Positions 46,561 to 57,982 of a stretch of DNA of 64,000 bases are shown here, piece by piece (within the stretch, counting starts at the first letter, position 1; each line of letters starts with the position of its first letter). Position numbers and translations under genes: made by a program. The notes beneath the pieces were generated by a model. It was not told the origin of the DNA, made no database searches, and saw only the letters and a list, made by a program, of their open reading frames with translations. The stretch comes from Plotosus lineatus (taxonomy: Eukaryota > Chordata > Actinopteri > Siluriformes > Plotosidae), in contig CM045733.1 of NCBI GenBank assembly GCA_024760905.1, positions 42,149,501-42,213,500 of the forward strand, written 5' to 3'.

Positions 46561-47951
46561 GTATGTGTACTTTCTTTACAGTCATCTTGAAGTAAACAGC
46601 TCTTCAAGGCAGGATCAAGTTACAGAAGATTGATATATAGGAAGACTTAATATGGAAAATGTCCACATTGTACCTTTTGTTTGAATTTAAATTTCCTATT
46701 AGGCTTTTATGGCCATGTTCACTAGGTCCAGTTTTTAGACATCATTTAGAGCTCATTTCAAAAAGATGTCATGCAGGCTTCTGAACCACTTAGTCGTAAT
46801 TAGGGTTGTCGTAATTAGAGGTTGGCGCCCCTCTCAGCGGACTCTGAGCAAAGGCAGAGTACACCCTAGACAGCTTACCAGGACATTGCATGGCAGAAAC
46901 TCGCTGACGGCTACGTAGCCTGCCCTTGATGAAAGTTAGCAATTATGACAGTGAAAGATATGCTGCACCGGGGAACAGCAGTGGTGACAACCCGTTGATA
47001 CTGGGACTTGAACCCACAACCTTGGAATCAGTAGTCCAGCACTCCACCACTGGGCCAGCACTGCTCATCATGTGGACTTGGAGGGGTTTTTTTTTTGCAT
47101 CTGAATCCTTCATGCATTTAAAAATATCATTATAAAGAGAGAGAGGGGAAGTGGTTGCTCAAATAGACAAATATAATTGATCATTGATAGTGTATATATT
47201 ACACAGAAAAAGTTTACTATTTAATATGTTGAGATAATTAACAATTGTATATAATGCATCAGACTGCTTTTAGCACACAGGAAAAACTGAAGCCAAATTA
47301 GTGCCATCTTGTTGTGACCAGTTTACTCTTGAAAGATGTACTCAAATGGTATAGACTATATACTATAGAGGGAAAAAACTGACATAATTACAAACAATGT
47401 CAAGTATCAGTAAAATTAATGTTAAAGTTATACTGTATGTATTTAAGTTGTTCTAACCTTCAACAGTGAAATTTTCTGACTTTCAAGTTGTTTTGCTCCA
47501 CAGCATATTGCTCTGTATTGAAGTCCTATAGCGAGATGATCTCATCAATAAAGCTTAAACATTTTCAGTACTAAAATACAATGCTGTCTTTTTTTTTTAG
47601 ATCAATGACTGAGGGTGAATAAGGTGCTGCTAAATAGTCTATAAGACATGTGTCTGTCTAGCTACCTATTTATTCATCTATCTCTCTGTCCCATTGTCTA
47701 TCTAAGGTGAAAGGTCACATGATGAATCAGAACTAAAGTCAAAATTGATAATTACTCATATGCTTAAATAATACCTGGTTATCATTTAATATCATAGACA
47801 CCAGGTTCTTCGGATCACTGCAAAGGACGATGGGGAGATCAGACTCCTGAAGGAACTGTCCGAACAGGAGCATCTCCAGGTGAAATTTGGTTTTCATCAG
47901 TTTAGCTAAATGAATTGCTCTGTCCTGGTCAATATTGTGTTTGTTTTCATG

Positions 47952-48023
<72 letters not shown>

Positions 48024-48064
48024 GTTGGCTCTTACAGCAATGCCCCCCCATTAACCTGGAATGT

Positions 48065-48127
<63 letters not shown>

Positions 48128-51100
48128 GTGTGTGTGTATGCAGTTAGATTTCTGGAAGGATCCTGTTGGTGTGTCGCTGCCCGTTGATGTCCGAGTTCCT
48201 TTCCACAGCCTGCAGGTCATCAGGACGTTCCTGGGGTACCATGAGATCCACTATGAGACCATGATCCAGGATCTTCAGGTAAAGTCGTTGTATAATCATG
48301 TTATAAAGATGATAACAATTCATTTAGCCTTAATGCACATTTTTTTCAACTAAACTGTTTTTGATTTTTTCCTTCAGGTTCTTCTGGATGAAGAGTACCG
48401 TGAGATGATGAAGTCCCCTCATAGTCAGCCCAGAACTACTGATGAATATGACTATGCGAACTACCACACGCTGAGTGAGGTTGAAAAAAAGACTGTCATT
48501 GATAGTTCAAGATTTTTACTACTATATTTTTTATCAAAAGCTCATGATGGTTAAAAAAAACCTTTATAATAAAGCTTCTGTTTCACCTGACTGATCTCTC
48601 TAAACACTGCTTTTTCAGATCTACCACTTCATGGACATGTTGGTGCAGGAGAACCCAAAATTGGTTAGCAAGGTTGTAATTGGGGAGAGTTACGAGGGCC
48701 GTCCATTAAATCTTCTGAAGGTAGGTCACCTACAGTTTATCAGAAACTGTAAACTACCGAAGTATACAAACCTCCACCAAGCAGAGAAAAAAAAAATGCA
48801 ATATATTTTTAAAAATTCTTTACATACCGATGATTTTTTATTCGTTTGTTTGTTTGTTTGTTTGTTTGTTTGTTTGTTTTTACATCCACCAAAGAGTTTA
48901 TATTTTTGTCAGTATAGGTTTTTTTTTTTTTTTTTGGGGGGGGGGGGTGTTGGCAAAAAAAATTCTGAACAGATCATGATGAGTATTTTTCAGTAGTATA
49001 GTCAGGCCCAATAAATACAAAATATATTTTTGGAGATGATTTGGATCAAATTCAGAATCCATGTTTTGTTTTTTTCTTCTTTTTTTCTAAGTATATTAAT
49101 TATTCTTTAATATTCTAAGATAGGATGTTTTTTTTTGCGTGTATTATTACAGCAGGCCCAGCAGGGGGTGCTGTGTGCTTTCTGTTCTTTTTTTTTTCTG
49201 TCTTGGTGGCAGTAGTGGTACAGTATAGGGTGCTGGATCGCTGATCCTAGTGTTGGGAATTCGAGTTCCACTCTCCACAAGGTTGTCACTGTCCCCCCAG
49301 TGCAGCTAACTGGGTTATCAAAGGCCGGCCATGTCTCTCACTGTCTATGGTGAGAGGCATGTAAAAGAACCATTGCTGACTTTCGTTAAGAGTAGGCTGC
49401 AAAAACAACAGCGTGTTTTTGCCCGTTGCTCAAGGGTTGCGTCAGGAAGGGCATCCTGACGTAAAAACCTATGCCAAATCAAAAACGTGTGAATCAGATG
49501 ATTCGCTGTGGCGACCCCTGAAAAAGGGAAAAAGCTGAAAGGAAAAGAAGAAGAAGCAGTGGAAATAACTCGATTTAATTCGAGTGCCATCGAGTTTATT
49601 TTTATAATTTATATAAACCTGTAATTTGCAGTTGTTTGACTGACAGGGCTGTTTTTCCTCCCTTATTCATAGTTTAGCACTGGTGACGCGAAGCGCCCAG
49701 GGATCTGGATTGACACTGGAATCCATGCCAGAGAGTGGATTACACCGGCAAGTGGAACCTGGTTCGCCAAGAAGGTATAAATCATTCATTTTGAAAACAA
49801 GCGAATGCTGGAGAACATCTTTTCTTGCCAAATGAAAACTAACCCATGTCTTTTTGTGTAGATTGTGACCGATTACGGACGTGACCCTGCTCTTACTGCT
49901 ATTCTTGACAAGTTTAACATTTTCTTGGAGATTGTCACCAACCCTGATGGATATGAATATACTCACACCAATGTGCGTGTTAAAATGGTTCTAATACAAA
50001 TATTTTGACGGCTCCATTAACAAAAATTAAGTACATCATCAATAATTCACTACCTCATGACTACAGACTGTATTGCCCTTTTTAATTTTTTGTACATACT
50101 CCTTACAGCTTATTTATTCACTTTATATTTATCCTTAGTCATCTTAAATTTTGTATAAACTTAACTTTAGTGTTTCCTGCACAGTGAGAGAAGTTAATGT
50201 GAATCATATTTTTGGTTGTGTACAGACCTTGACCAATAAAGCTGATTCTGATAGATACGTTTTCATTAATCTATAATTACTGTATATATTTTTTTAAAAG
50301 TATTTCAGTTTTTGAAATCTTAGAGTAAGCTGTTTATATCTACCTAGAGCAGGGGTCACCAACCTTTTTGAAACTGAGAGCTACTTCATGGGTACCAATT
50401 AATGCGAAGGGCTACTAGGTCGATACACACCTCTGAAATTACAAATTTGCTCAATTTACATTTAATTAGATTTAATTAGATGTTATTATTAATAATTAAT
50501 GATATTCATCTATGTGAAGATATTGACTTGATTTAAAAATATATTCAAAAAAATTATATGCAGCTCAATGGAGAGTGGCGCTGTCCTAAAAATGGGCCTG
50601 TCCTAAAAATAGCAGTGAACAGGTCCGCGGGCAACTTATATTGTCCTTGCGGGCTACCTGGTGCCCACGGGCACCACGTTGGTGATCCCTGACCTAGAGA
50701 TTGAATCTCTTCTCATAGAGGCCTCCATCTTACATAGCTAAGTTTCTAGAGTTGCCCAGAACAATACAGTCTTCAGTTGGTTCTTGCTTAAGCCTACACA
50801 TTGTCCCTTTAATGCTGTTAACATATGTCCAGGGGTTAAAATGAGTCAGGAGTGTGATCTATTCAAAACTGTAACCGTCTCGAGGGTCACAGTAAGATAT
50901 CTTTCAGCGATGACTGTTTTGTGTTTAGAACCGCATGTGGCGCAAGACGAGGAGGATCAACCCGGGTTCTTCATGTGTTGGTGTTGACCCGAACAGGAAC
51001 TGGGGTACAGGATATGGAGGTACACAATATATAATTCATGCAATTCACACAGGGTAACCAGATTGTATGGGAGATCACTGTGGTTGAGATGCTTGCTTTG

Positions 51101-54100
51101 ATCCTGCAGGTGCTGGTTCCAGTAGTAACCCTTGCTCTGAGACATATCGTGGACCGAGTGCTCACTCTGAGCCTGAGGTCAGGGCTATTGTAGAATTCAC
51201 CAAGGCTTACGGTAATCTCAAGGCCTTCTTGACCATCCATAGCTACTCTCAGATGATGCTGTATCCCTATGGTGATACCGATGATCCTTGCATGGACGAA
51301 GCAGAGCTGGTAAGAGGGAAATGGTAGTTTTAGGGGGAAACATCTAAAACTATGGCATTTAAATGTTTATAGCTTTTCTTAAACTTTGGATTTCCAGGAC
51401 GAACTTGCACTGAAAGCAGCCACTGACTTGGCCAGTCTGTATGGAACTAAATACAAATTCGGGAGCACCTTTAACACCATCTGTAAGTACCATCTAATCA
51501 TCATCATCATCCTCCTCTGCTTAATCCAGGGTTGGGTAGCGGGGCATCAACCTAAGCAGTGAGGTCCAGACATCCCTCTCCCCAGCCACTTCCTCCAGCT
51601 CTTCCGGTGGGACACCGAGGCATTCCCAGACCAACCAAAACATATAGTCCCTCAAGCATGTTCTAGGTTGACCTTGGAGTCTCTTTCTGGTTGGACATGC
51701 CTGAAACAGCACACCATGGAGACGTTCGGGAGGCATTCTAACCATATGCCCAAGCCACGTCAACTGGCTCCTCACCACATAGAGGAGCAGCAGTTCTACT
51801 CCAAGATTTTCCTGGATGGTTGAGCTTCTCACCTTATCTCTAAGGGACAGCCCTGCAACTCTGAAAATGAAGCTCATTTGAGCTGCTTTTATCTGTGATC
51901 TTGTTCTTTCAGACTTACTCAAAGCCCATGACCATAAGTGACTGTTTAAACATAAATTGAGTGGTAAATGGAGAGCTTTGCTTTGCAGCTCAACTCCCTC
52001 TTCACCATGATAAACCATTACAATTTCCACTTTACAGCAAAGGCTGCAGTGATCTGCCTGTCAATCTCCTGCTCCATCATTCCCTTGCTTGTCAACAGAC
52101 CCTGAGATACTTTAACTCCTCCAGTCGAGGCAGGACCTCATTCCAGACCTGGCGAGTGCATTCAACCCTTTTCAGGCTAAGAACCATAGCCTCGGACTTG
52201 GAGGTGCTTAAATAAAAATTATGAACAGAATCGGTGACAAAGTACAGCCTTGGCGGTCTCCAACCCTCACCAGAATTGAATTCAACCTGTTGCTACCAAT
52301 GCGGACCACGCTCTGGCTCTGATGATACAGAGACCGAATGGCCCATAGCACGCCCCATAAGATAGCATGAGGGACACATTAGGCAAAATCCCATGCCCCC
52401 TCTAGGATCCTGTAGAGTGTATGGAGTTGGTTGAGAGTGCCACGGCCAGGACGAAAGCCACATTGTTCCTCCTGAATCCGAGGTTTGAATATTGGTCAGA
52501 GCCTCCTCACCAGCACCCCTGCATAGACTTTCCTGGGCAGGCACGATAATTGGAACACACCCTCCGGTAAACTATTTCAAAAAGGAAGACTACCACCTTG
52601 GTTAGCCAATCCAGTGGTACGGTCCCTGATCACCACACAATGTTGTAGAGACGTGTTAATAAAGACAGTCCTACAATATCCAGAGCTCTGAGATATTCAG
52701 GGCAGCTCTCATCCACCCCTGGAGCCCAACCACTGAGAAGCTGTTTGACTACCTCAGCAACCTCAGCTCCAGTGATTTTGAGGGGCCATCAAATCAATCA
52801 AGCTTTTATTACCTGGTACACCTGTATCAAATGCCCCCAGTGCAGCTAACTGGGTTACCAAAGGCTGGCCATGTCTCTCATTGTCTATGGTGAGAGGCAT
52901 GTAAAAGAACCATTGCTGATTTTCGACAAGAGTAGGCTGCAACGCCGTCAGGTGTTTCTGCCCCTTGCTAAGGGTTGTATCAGGAAGGGCATCCGACGTA
53001 AAAACCTATGCCAAATCAAACATGCGAATCAGAGATTCACTGTGGTGACCCCTAAGAAAAACGGAACAGCCGAAAGGAAAAGAAGACACCTGCACCAAAT
53101 ACAGTACTCCTCAGAATTTCTGATATTTAAGAACTACTTTAAATAAGGAATAATGTACACATAGCTGGTTATTATGGATAAATATTAGACAAACTACTCA
53201 CTGTTGTGAAAATCAGACAGCTGAATGTTGTCATTGACATTGGATTTGAGTATTTTAATGAATTAATCTGTGTTAGAAATTAGTACTACACAGTGACTAA
53301 TATTCATAGTAGGGATTAGTTCTTCACAGTAACTAATATTCAGTGTCAAGGATTAGAACTCAACAGTAAATAATGCTCAGTATTACGTATTCATACTTTA
53401 TAGCAACTAATTCTCAGTCTGGTGAATGAAAATTCATTGAGATTTATATGCACTGCTTGGGATTAGTACCCAACAGTGACTAATACTTGGTGTTATAAAT
53501 TATTACTTTACAATTAATAAACATCAGTTCTAGGGTTATTACTGTACAGTAAATAATTTTCTGTGTAAGGGATTCATATTCCATAGTGACATACATGCAG
53601 TTTTAGGGATTAGTACTCAACAGTGAATAAGAACACATGTTAGGATTAGTACTTTGACTAATACCCTGCGTCAGGGATAAGTACTATACAGTTACTAATA
53701 ATACTCAATGTTAGGGATGAGTACTTCACAGCAACTTCTACTCAGCATTAAGGACTAGTCATCTATAGTAACTAATACTCACTGTTTTGGATTAGTGCTT
53801 CACGATAACTCATACTCTGTGTTAGGGGTCAGTATTCAAAATAAACTAATATTAGGGATTAGTAATTGGCAGTGACATATACTTAATATTAGGGATGAGC
53901 ACTTCACCGTGAGTAATACTCAGTAACACTGTATGTAGTGTGATTATTGATTATTAGTCACTGTGGAGTACTAATCCCTAATATTGTGTAGTACTCTACA
54001 GTGACCAATACTCACTGTTAGGGATTAGCACTCAGTGTTAGGGATATGTACTGAACAGTGATTAATACTCAGTTTAATTATTTACTCATGGAGATTAATA

Positions 54101-54401
54101 TACATTGTTAGGGATTAGTACTCCTTGGTGAATAATACTTTATATAGGAGGTTAGTAATCTATGCAAAAATTTAGTACTACATAGTAACAAATCTACAAA
54201 TAATTTCCTTTAGATCAGGCAAGTGGAGTCACCACAGACTGGGCGTATGATCAGGGAATCAAGTACTCCTACACCTTTGAGCTAAGAGACACCGGACGTT
54301 ATGGATTCATCCTTCCAGCAAATCAGATCATCCCAACTTCTCAGGAAACATGGCTGGCTATCATGGCAATCATGGAGCACACTAAGAACAACCTGTACTG
54401 A
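46496..54401 (+). CDS. cpa1: pancreatic-type carboxypeptidase A precursor, 11 exons
   Basis: A secreted zinc carboxypeptidase (M14A) that removes C-terminal hydrophobic residues after trypsin activation. Exons: 46496-46560, 47798-47879, 48144-48278, 48378-48479, 48619-48720, 49673-49774, 49862-49972, 50929-51019, 51110-51309, 51398-51482, 54214-54401; all GT/AG, total 420 residues (human CPA1 419 as I recall). Signal peptide about residues 1-16, then the propeptide. Zinc ligands H180, E183 and H307; R238, N255 and R256 bind the substrate carboxylate; Y359 and E381 are catalytic; C249 and C272 form the disulfide. Mature numbering is precursor minus 111 throughout. Thr366 sits at the S1' specificity position (255), where CPA1 has Ile. 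The CPA1/2/4/5 paralogue cannot be settled by eye, so the symbol is provisional. Confidence 0.94.
46777..47067 (-). mobile_element. old SINE, tail B (minus), in cpa intron 1
   Basis: Diverged copy: tail B (GAGTACACCCTAGACAGC on plus), core, and B-box region GGACTTGAACCCACAACC. Confidence 0.75.
47798..47879 (+). CDS. cpa1: cpa exon 2 (propeptide)
   Basis: 82 bp completing the Gly codon, then [20 protein letters not shown] and SEQEHLQ, the start of the propeptide. Acceptor ATCATAG, donor GTGAAA. Confidence 0.92.
47954..48021. repeat. (GT)n microsatellite in cpa intron 2
   Basis: About 33 units. Confidence 0.97.
48066..48140. repeat. (GT)n microsatellite abutting cpa exon 3
   Basis: About 35 units with one GC step, ending two or three bases before the CAG acceptor. 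Confidence 0.97.
48144..48278 (+). CDS. cpa1: cpa exon 3 (propeptide)
   Basis: 45 codons from [10 protein letters not shown] to TMIQDLQ. The acceptor (TATGCAG) has no pyrimidine tract; it directly follows a long (GT)n run. Donor GTAAAG. Confidence 0.92.
48378..48479 (+). CDS. cpa1: cpa exon 4 (pro/mature junction)
   Basis: 34 codons, [11 protein letters not shown] to YHTLSE, spanning the activation region. At the usual junction the residue is Gln111; the nearest trypsin sites are Lys106 and Arg113. Confidence 0.93.
48619..48720 (+). CDS. cpa1: cpa exon 5
   Basis: 34 codons, [18 protein letters not shown] to NLLK, ending in the EGRP motif region common to the family. Acceptor TTTTTCAG, donor GTAGGT. 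Confidence 0.95.
48842..48879. repeat. (TTTG)n
   Basis: Nine or so tetranucleotide units in cpa intron 5. Confidence 0.92.
49205..49556 (+). mobile_element. tRNA-derived SINE, tail A, full, in cpa intron 5
   Basis: Head GGTGGCAGTAGTGGTACAG, B box GAATTCGAGTTCC, core, tail GTCAGGAAGGGCATCCTGAC and GCTGTGGCGACCCCTGAAAA, ending in AAGAAGAAG. Confidence 0.88.
49673..49774 (+). CDS. cpa1: cpa exon 6 (zinc site HxxE)
   Basis: 34 codons holding GIHAREW, with zinc ligands H180 and E183 and the substrate-binding R182. Acceptor ATTCATAG, donor GTATAA. Confidence 0.96.
49862..49972 (+). CDS. cpa1: cpa exon 7
   Basis: 37 codons, [15 protein letters not shown] to [12 protein letters not shown]. The NPDG motif is diagnostic for M14 carboxypeptidases. 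Confidence 0.95.
50350..50691. mobile_element. hAT MITE with perfect 8-bp duplication, cpa intron 7
   Basis: Ends CAGGGGTCACCAACCTTTTT and CACGTTGGTGATCCCTG; ACCTAGAG flanks both sides exactly. 342 bp. Confidence 0.93.
50929..51019 (+). CDS. cpa1: cpa exon 8
   Basis: NRMWRKTR to [11 protein letters not shown]; contains R238 (mature R127), C249, N255 and R256, the residues that bind the substrate carboxylate. Confidence 0.95.
51110..51309 (+). CDS. cpa1: cpa exon 9 (third zinc ligand)
   Basis: 200 bp from [14 protein letters not shown] through [17 protein letters not shown] to DEAEL; H307 is the third zinc ligand and C272 the disulfide partner. Confidence 0.96.
51398..51482 (+). CDS. cpa1: cpa exon 10
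   Basis: [20 protein letters not shown] to NTI plus the first base of Tyr359. Donor GTAAGT opens a 2.7-kb intron filled with repeats. Confidence 0.94.
51494..52800 (-). mobile_element. non-LTR retrotransposon 3' part (minus), cpa intron 10
   Basis: Minus strand: [60 protein letters not shown] and [15 protein letters not shown], preceded by broken RT frames. Same family as 24,465-27,190. Confidence 0.85.
52835..53082 (+). mobile_element. SINE, tail A, 5'-truncated
   Basis: Core CATTGTCTATGGTGAGAGGC and tail A ending CCGAAAGGAAAAGAAG. Confidence 0.8.
53230..54190. repeat. degenerate minisatellite, unit about 37-42 bp
   Basis: About 25 diverged units built on TTAGGGATTAGTACT and CACAGTGACTAATACTCAGT, filling the end of cpa intron 10 up to about 25 bp before exon 11. 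Unit length and sequence vary, so it is old. Confidence 0.85.
54214..54401 (+). CDS. cpa1: cpa exon 11 and stop
   Basis: Completes the catalytic Tyr359, then [31 protein letters not shown] with catalytic E381, and ends NNLY then TGA. Acceptor CCTTTAG. Confidence 0.96.
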
Positions 54402-54483
54402 ATCAACAGCTCAGCTCTGAGACATGACCCCCTGATTTAGAATGTATTGTGTGAGTGCAGAGCTTTTAATCTGCAGGTAAGCC

Positions 54484-54489
54484 AATAAA
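54484..54489 (+). other. cpa poly(A) signal
   Basis: AATAAA 82 bases after the stop codon, giving a short 3' UTR as expected for a digestive enzyme. Confidence 0.75.
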
Positions 54490-54763
54490 GAATAATTTAC
54501 AACAAAATTATGGTGTGCTACTTTTTATTATATGGTCAAAACACACAGAGGAACAAGAGGTTTACTTGTTAGGGCCAATTTTGGTGATTTGACCTACTCA
54601 AAATCATAAAAAAATGCATCACCCTTATTATAAGAAGCAAAAAAGTAGGTCAAGTTTACTTACACATGGTTACATAAAATTTCAAACTAATAAATTAGTT
54701 GTCAAAGATTTAGATGATTACACTGAAAACACATATGTTATACATAAACTATGCGAATCACAA

Positions 54764-54897
54764 GAAAGAACCACATACCGGATCGGTCGAGGCCCGGGTT
54801 AGCAACGACCGCCATCAGTGCCGTCAACCAACAGGGTGCTGATGGAAATTGGACTACTGTTGGTCGAAGACGTCGAAGAAGGAGAGGCGGGAGGCGT
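54764..54897 (+). mobile_element. RTE 5' fragment
   Basis: Contains CAACCAACAGGGTGCTGATG and GGAAATTGGACTACTGTTGG, the same as 55,165-55,215 in the larger RTE copy; cut where a Tc1 end begins. Confidence 0.75.
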
Positions 54898-54988
54898 TGG
54901 CACACTATACAAATTGTGAATAAAAACTGAATGCAATGATGTGGAAGTGCCAAATTTTCATATTTTATTCCAAATTCAACATAGAAAT
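54898..54988. mobile_element. Tc1-type end fragment
   Basis: TTGGCACACTATACAAATTG onward matches the left end of 30,331-31,804. Confidence 0.8.
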
Positions 54989-57488
54989 GCAGTCGTGAAT
55001 TGGGGCAAAAGCCAGTGTTCACCCTCACGCCGGTCTAAAGCCCGGATAAATGAAAAGGGTTGCGACAGGAAGGGAATCTGGCGTAAAACTTCTGCCAAAA
55101 TTCTCATGCAAATGATCAAAACGAAATTCATACAGGATCAGTCGAGGCCATCAGGTTCAGGTATCAGTGCTGTTAACCAACAGGGTGCTGGTGGAAATTG
55201 GACTACTGTTAGTCAACGAAGGAGGGGCGGGAGGCGTGTCCGTAGGCAGAGAAAGAAGAGGAAAGGCGTGAGTCTAGGACTGAGAGTAGGGACTTTGAAT
55301 GTTGGAACTATGAAAGAAAATGCTAGAGAGCTGGCTGACATGATGCAGAGGAGGAAGATGGACACACTGTGTGTTCAGGAGACCAGGTGGAAAGGTAGCA
55401 AGGCTACAAGGTTAGGAGCAGGGTTTAAGCTGTTTTATCATGGTGTGGATGGGAAGAGAAATGGAGTAGGAGTCATCTTGAAAGAGGGGTTAGTCAGGAA
55501 TGTTCTAGAAGTGAAAAGAGTGTCAGACAGAGTGATGAGTCTCAAGTTAGAAATTGAAGGTGTGATGTTCAATGTTGTTAGTGCTTAAGCCCCACTGGCA
55601 GGATGTGAGCTAAAAGAGAAGGAGAGATTCTGGAGTGAGTTAGATGAAGTGATGCAGAGTACCCCCAGAAGTGAAAGAGTAGTCACTGGTGCAGACTTCA
55701 ACGGACATGTTGGTGCAGGCAACAGAGGGGACGAGGAAGTGATAGGCAGGTTTGGTATCCAGGACAGGAACACAGAAGGACAGATGTTGATCAATTTTGC
55801 AAAAAGGATGGAAATGGCTGTGGTGAATACTTTCTTCCAGAAGAAACAGGAGCATAGGGTGACTTATGAAAGCGGAGGTAGGAGCACACAGGTAGACTAC
55901 ATTTTGTGTAGGCGATGTAATTTAAAGGAAGTCAGTGACTGCAAAGTAGTAGTGGGTGAGAGTGTTGCCAAACAACATAAGATGGTGGTGTGCAGGATGA
56001 CGCTGATGGTGAGGAAGGTGAAAAAGGCAAAGGCAGAGCAGAAAACAAAGTGGTGGAAGCTGAAAAAGGAAGGGTGTCGTGTTGTCTTCAAGGAGGAGTT
56101 GAAACAGGTTTTGGGTAGTAAGGAAGTGCTTCCACATGACTGGACAACCACAGCCAATGTGATCAGAGGGACAGGTAGGAGAGTACTTGGTGTGTCCACT
56201 AGAAGGAAAGTAGATAAGGAGACTTGGTGTTGGAATGAGGAAGTGCAGGAGTGTGTACAAAGGAAGAGGTTAGCTAAGAAGTGGGACATAGAGAGGACCG
56301 AAGAGAGTAAACAGGAGTACAGGGAGACACAGCGTAAGGCGAAGGTAGCGGTGTCAAAGGCCAAACAGAGGGCGTATGATGACTTGTATGATAGGTTTGA
56401 CAGTAAGGAGGGAGAAAATTATTTATACAGGTTGGCACATTAGAAAAATAGAGATAGGAAAGATGTGCAGCAAGTTAGAGTGATAAAGGACAGAGAGGGA
56501 AACGTATTGACTGATGACAGAAGTGTGCTGGGAAGATGGGAAGAGTACTTTGAAGAGCTGATGAATGAGGAAAATGAGAGAGAAAAACAGAGCAGAAGGG
56601 AGATGGTTGAGGACCAGGAAGTAGCAAAGATTAGTAAGGGTAAAGTGAGGAGGGCATTGAAGAGGATGACGAGTGGAAAGGCATTTGGTCCTGATGATAT
56701 ACCGGTGGAGGTATGGAAGTGTCTAGGAGAGGTAGCAGTAGATTTTCTGACAAGAATATTCAACAAGGTCTTAGAAAGTAAGATGCCGGAGGAATGGAGG
56801 AGAAGTGTGCTGGTGCCCATTTTTAAGAACAAGGGAGACGTGCAGAGTTGTGGCAACTACAGAGGGATAAAGTTGATGAGCCATACAATGCAGTTATGGG
56901 AGAGAATAGTGGAAGCTAGACTAAGGGCAGAGGTCAGTATTTGTGAACAACAGTTTGGTTTCATGTCAAGAAAGAGCACCACAGATGCAGTGTTTGCTTT
57001 GAGGATGTTAATAGAGAAGTACAGAGAAGATCAGAAAGAGCTGCATTGTGCCTTTGTGGATCTGGAGAAAGCATATGACAGGGTGCCGAGAGAAGAACTG
57101 TGGTATTGTATGAGGAAGTCTGGAGTGGCAGAGAAGTATGTTAAAGTGGTGCAGGACATGTATGAGAGATGTAAGACAGTGGTGAGGTGTGCTGTAGGTG
57201 TGACAGAAGACTTCAAGGTGGAAGTGGGACTGCATCAAGGGTCAGCTCTGAGCCCCTTCTTGTTTGCTATGGTGATGGACAGGCTGACAGATGAGGTTAG
57301 CCAAGAATCTCCATGGACTATGATTTTTGTATATGACATTGTGATCTGTAATGAGAGCAGAGAACAAATGGAGGAAAATCTCGAGAGGTGGAGGTATGCC
57401 CTGGAAAGGAGAGGAATGAAGGTTAGCCTCAGTAAGACAGAATACATGAGCTTGAACGAGAAGGACCCAAGAGGAACGGTGAGTGAAG
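54989..57488 (+). mobile_element. RTE-like LINE, almost intact endonuclease-RT frame
   Basis: One reading frame runs from about 55,160 to 57,502 with two internal stops: TAA at 55,586 and TAG at 56,441. Endonuclease: [109 protein letters not shown]; the FADD box is changed to FVYD, so catalysis would be lost. The C-terminus is missing. The 5' UTR has GGGTTGCGACAGGAAGGGAA, found also in SINE tail A. Confidence 0.9.
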
Positions 57489-57982
57489 AGTCACGTGACT
57501 AATGTGCGCACGCAGACTGGGTACAAAAAACTTTTCCAGTCTTGTTTTCCAACCGATGTTACTGATGTTACCAGTATGTTACCGGTATGTTACTTTTTGG
57601 TCATTGGGGTTTTCTTGTGTTTTGTCTTGTATGTTGTCTGTTAAAGGTAGAATTCCAGACATCTCATCATCTACTTCTAACTGTCTTTTAGCAGGGGGCT
57701 GATTTTCATGATTTATGTCTCGTTTGCGCTTTCTTTCATACCTGTAAAAGCAGCGCAGGATTTTTTACTATAGGTCTCTTAAATAACAAACATGCAAGAA
57801 ACTGAAATTTGTGCATTTTTTCTTTTTTGTTTAAAAAAGCTATATTTAAAATTATAAGAACTGAAAGAACTCTGTTAATATTTGATTTATAATATATGAT
57901 ATAGTAATTCACTCCCATGTCACTATGATGGTATGGGGGAGGGTGGGATTTACATGAAACAAAATATATGTAACAAAATCTG

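Noticed and set aside
47910..48353. 147-codon plus frame over cpa intron 2 and exon 3
   Set aside because: Mostly (GT)n translation; only the part from 48,144 is a real exon, in a spliced context.
53230..54190. Interstitial telomere array
   Set aside because: TTAGGG occurs once per about 40-bp unit, not in tandem.
55897..56856. Minus-strand frames opposite the RTE
   Set aside because: Antisense shadows of the RTE reading frame; no homology.
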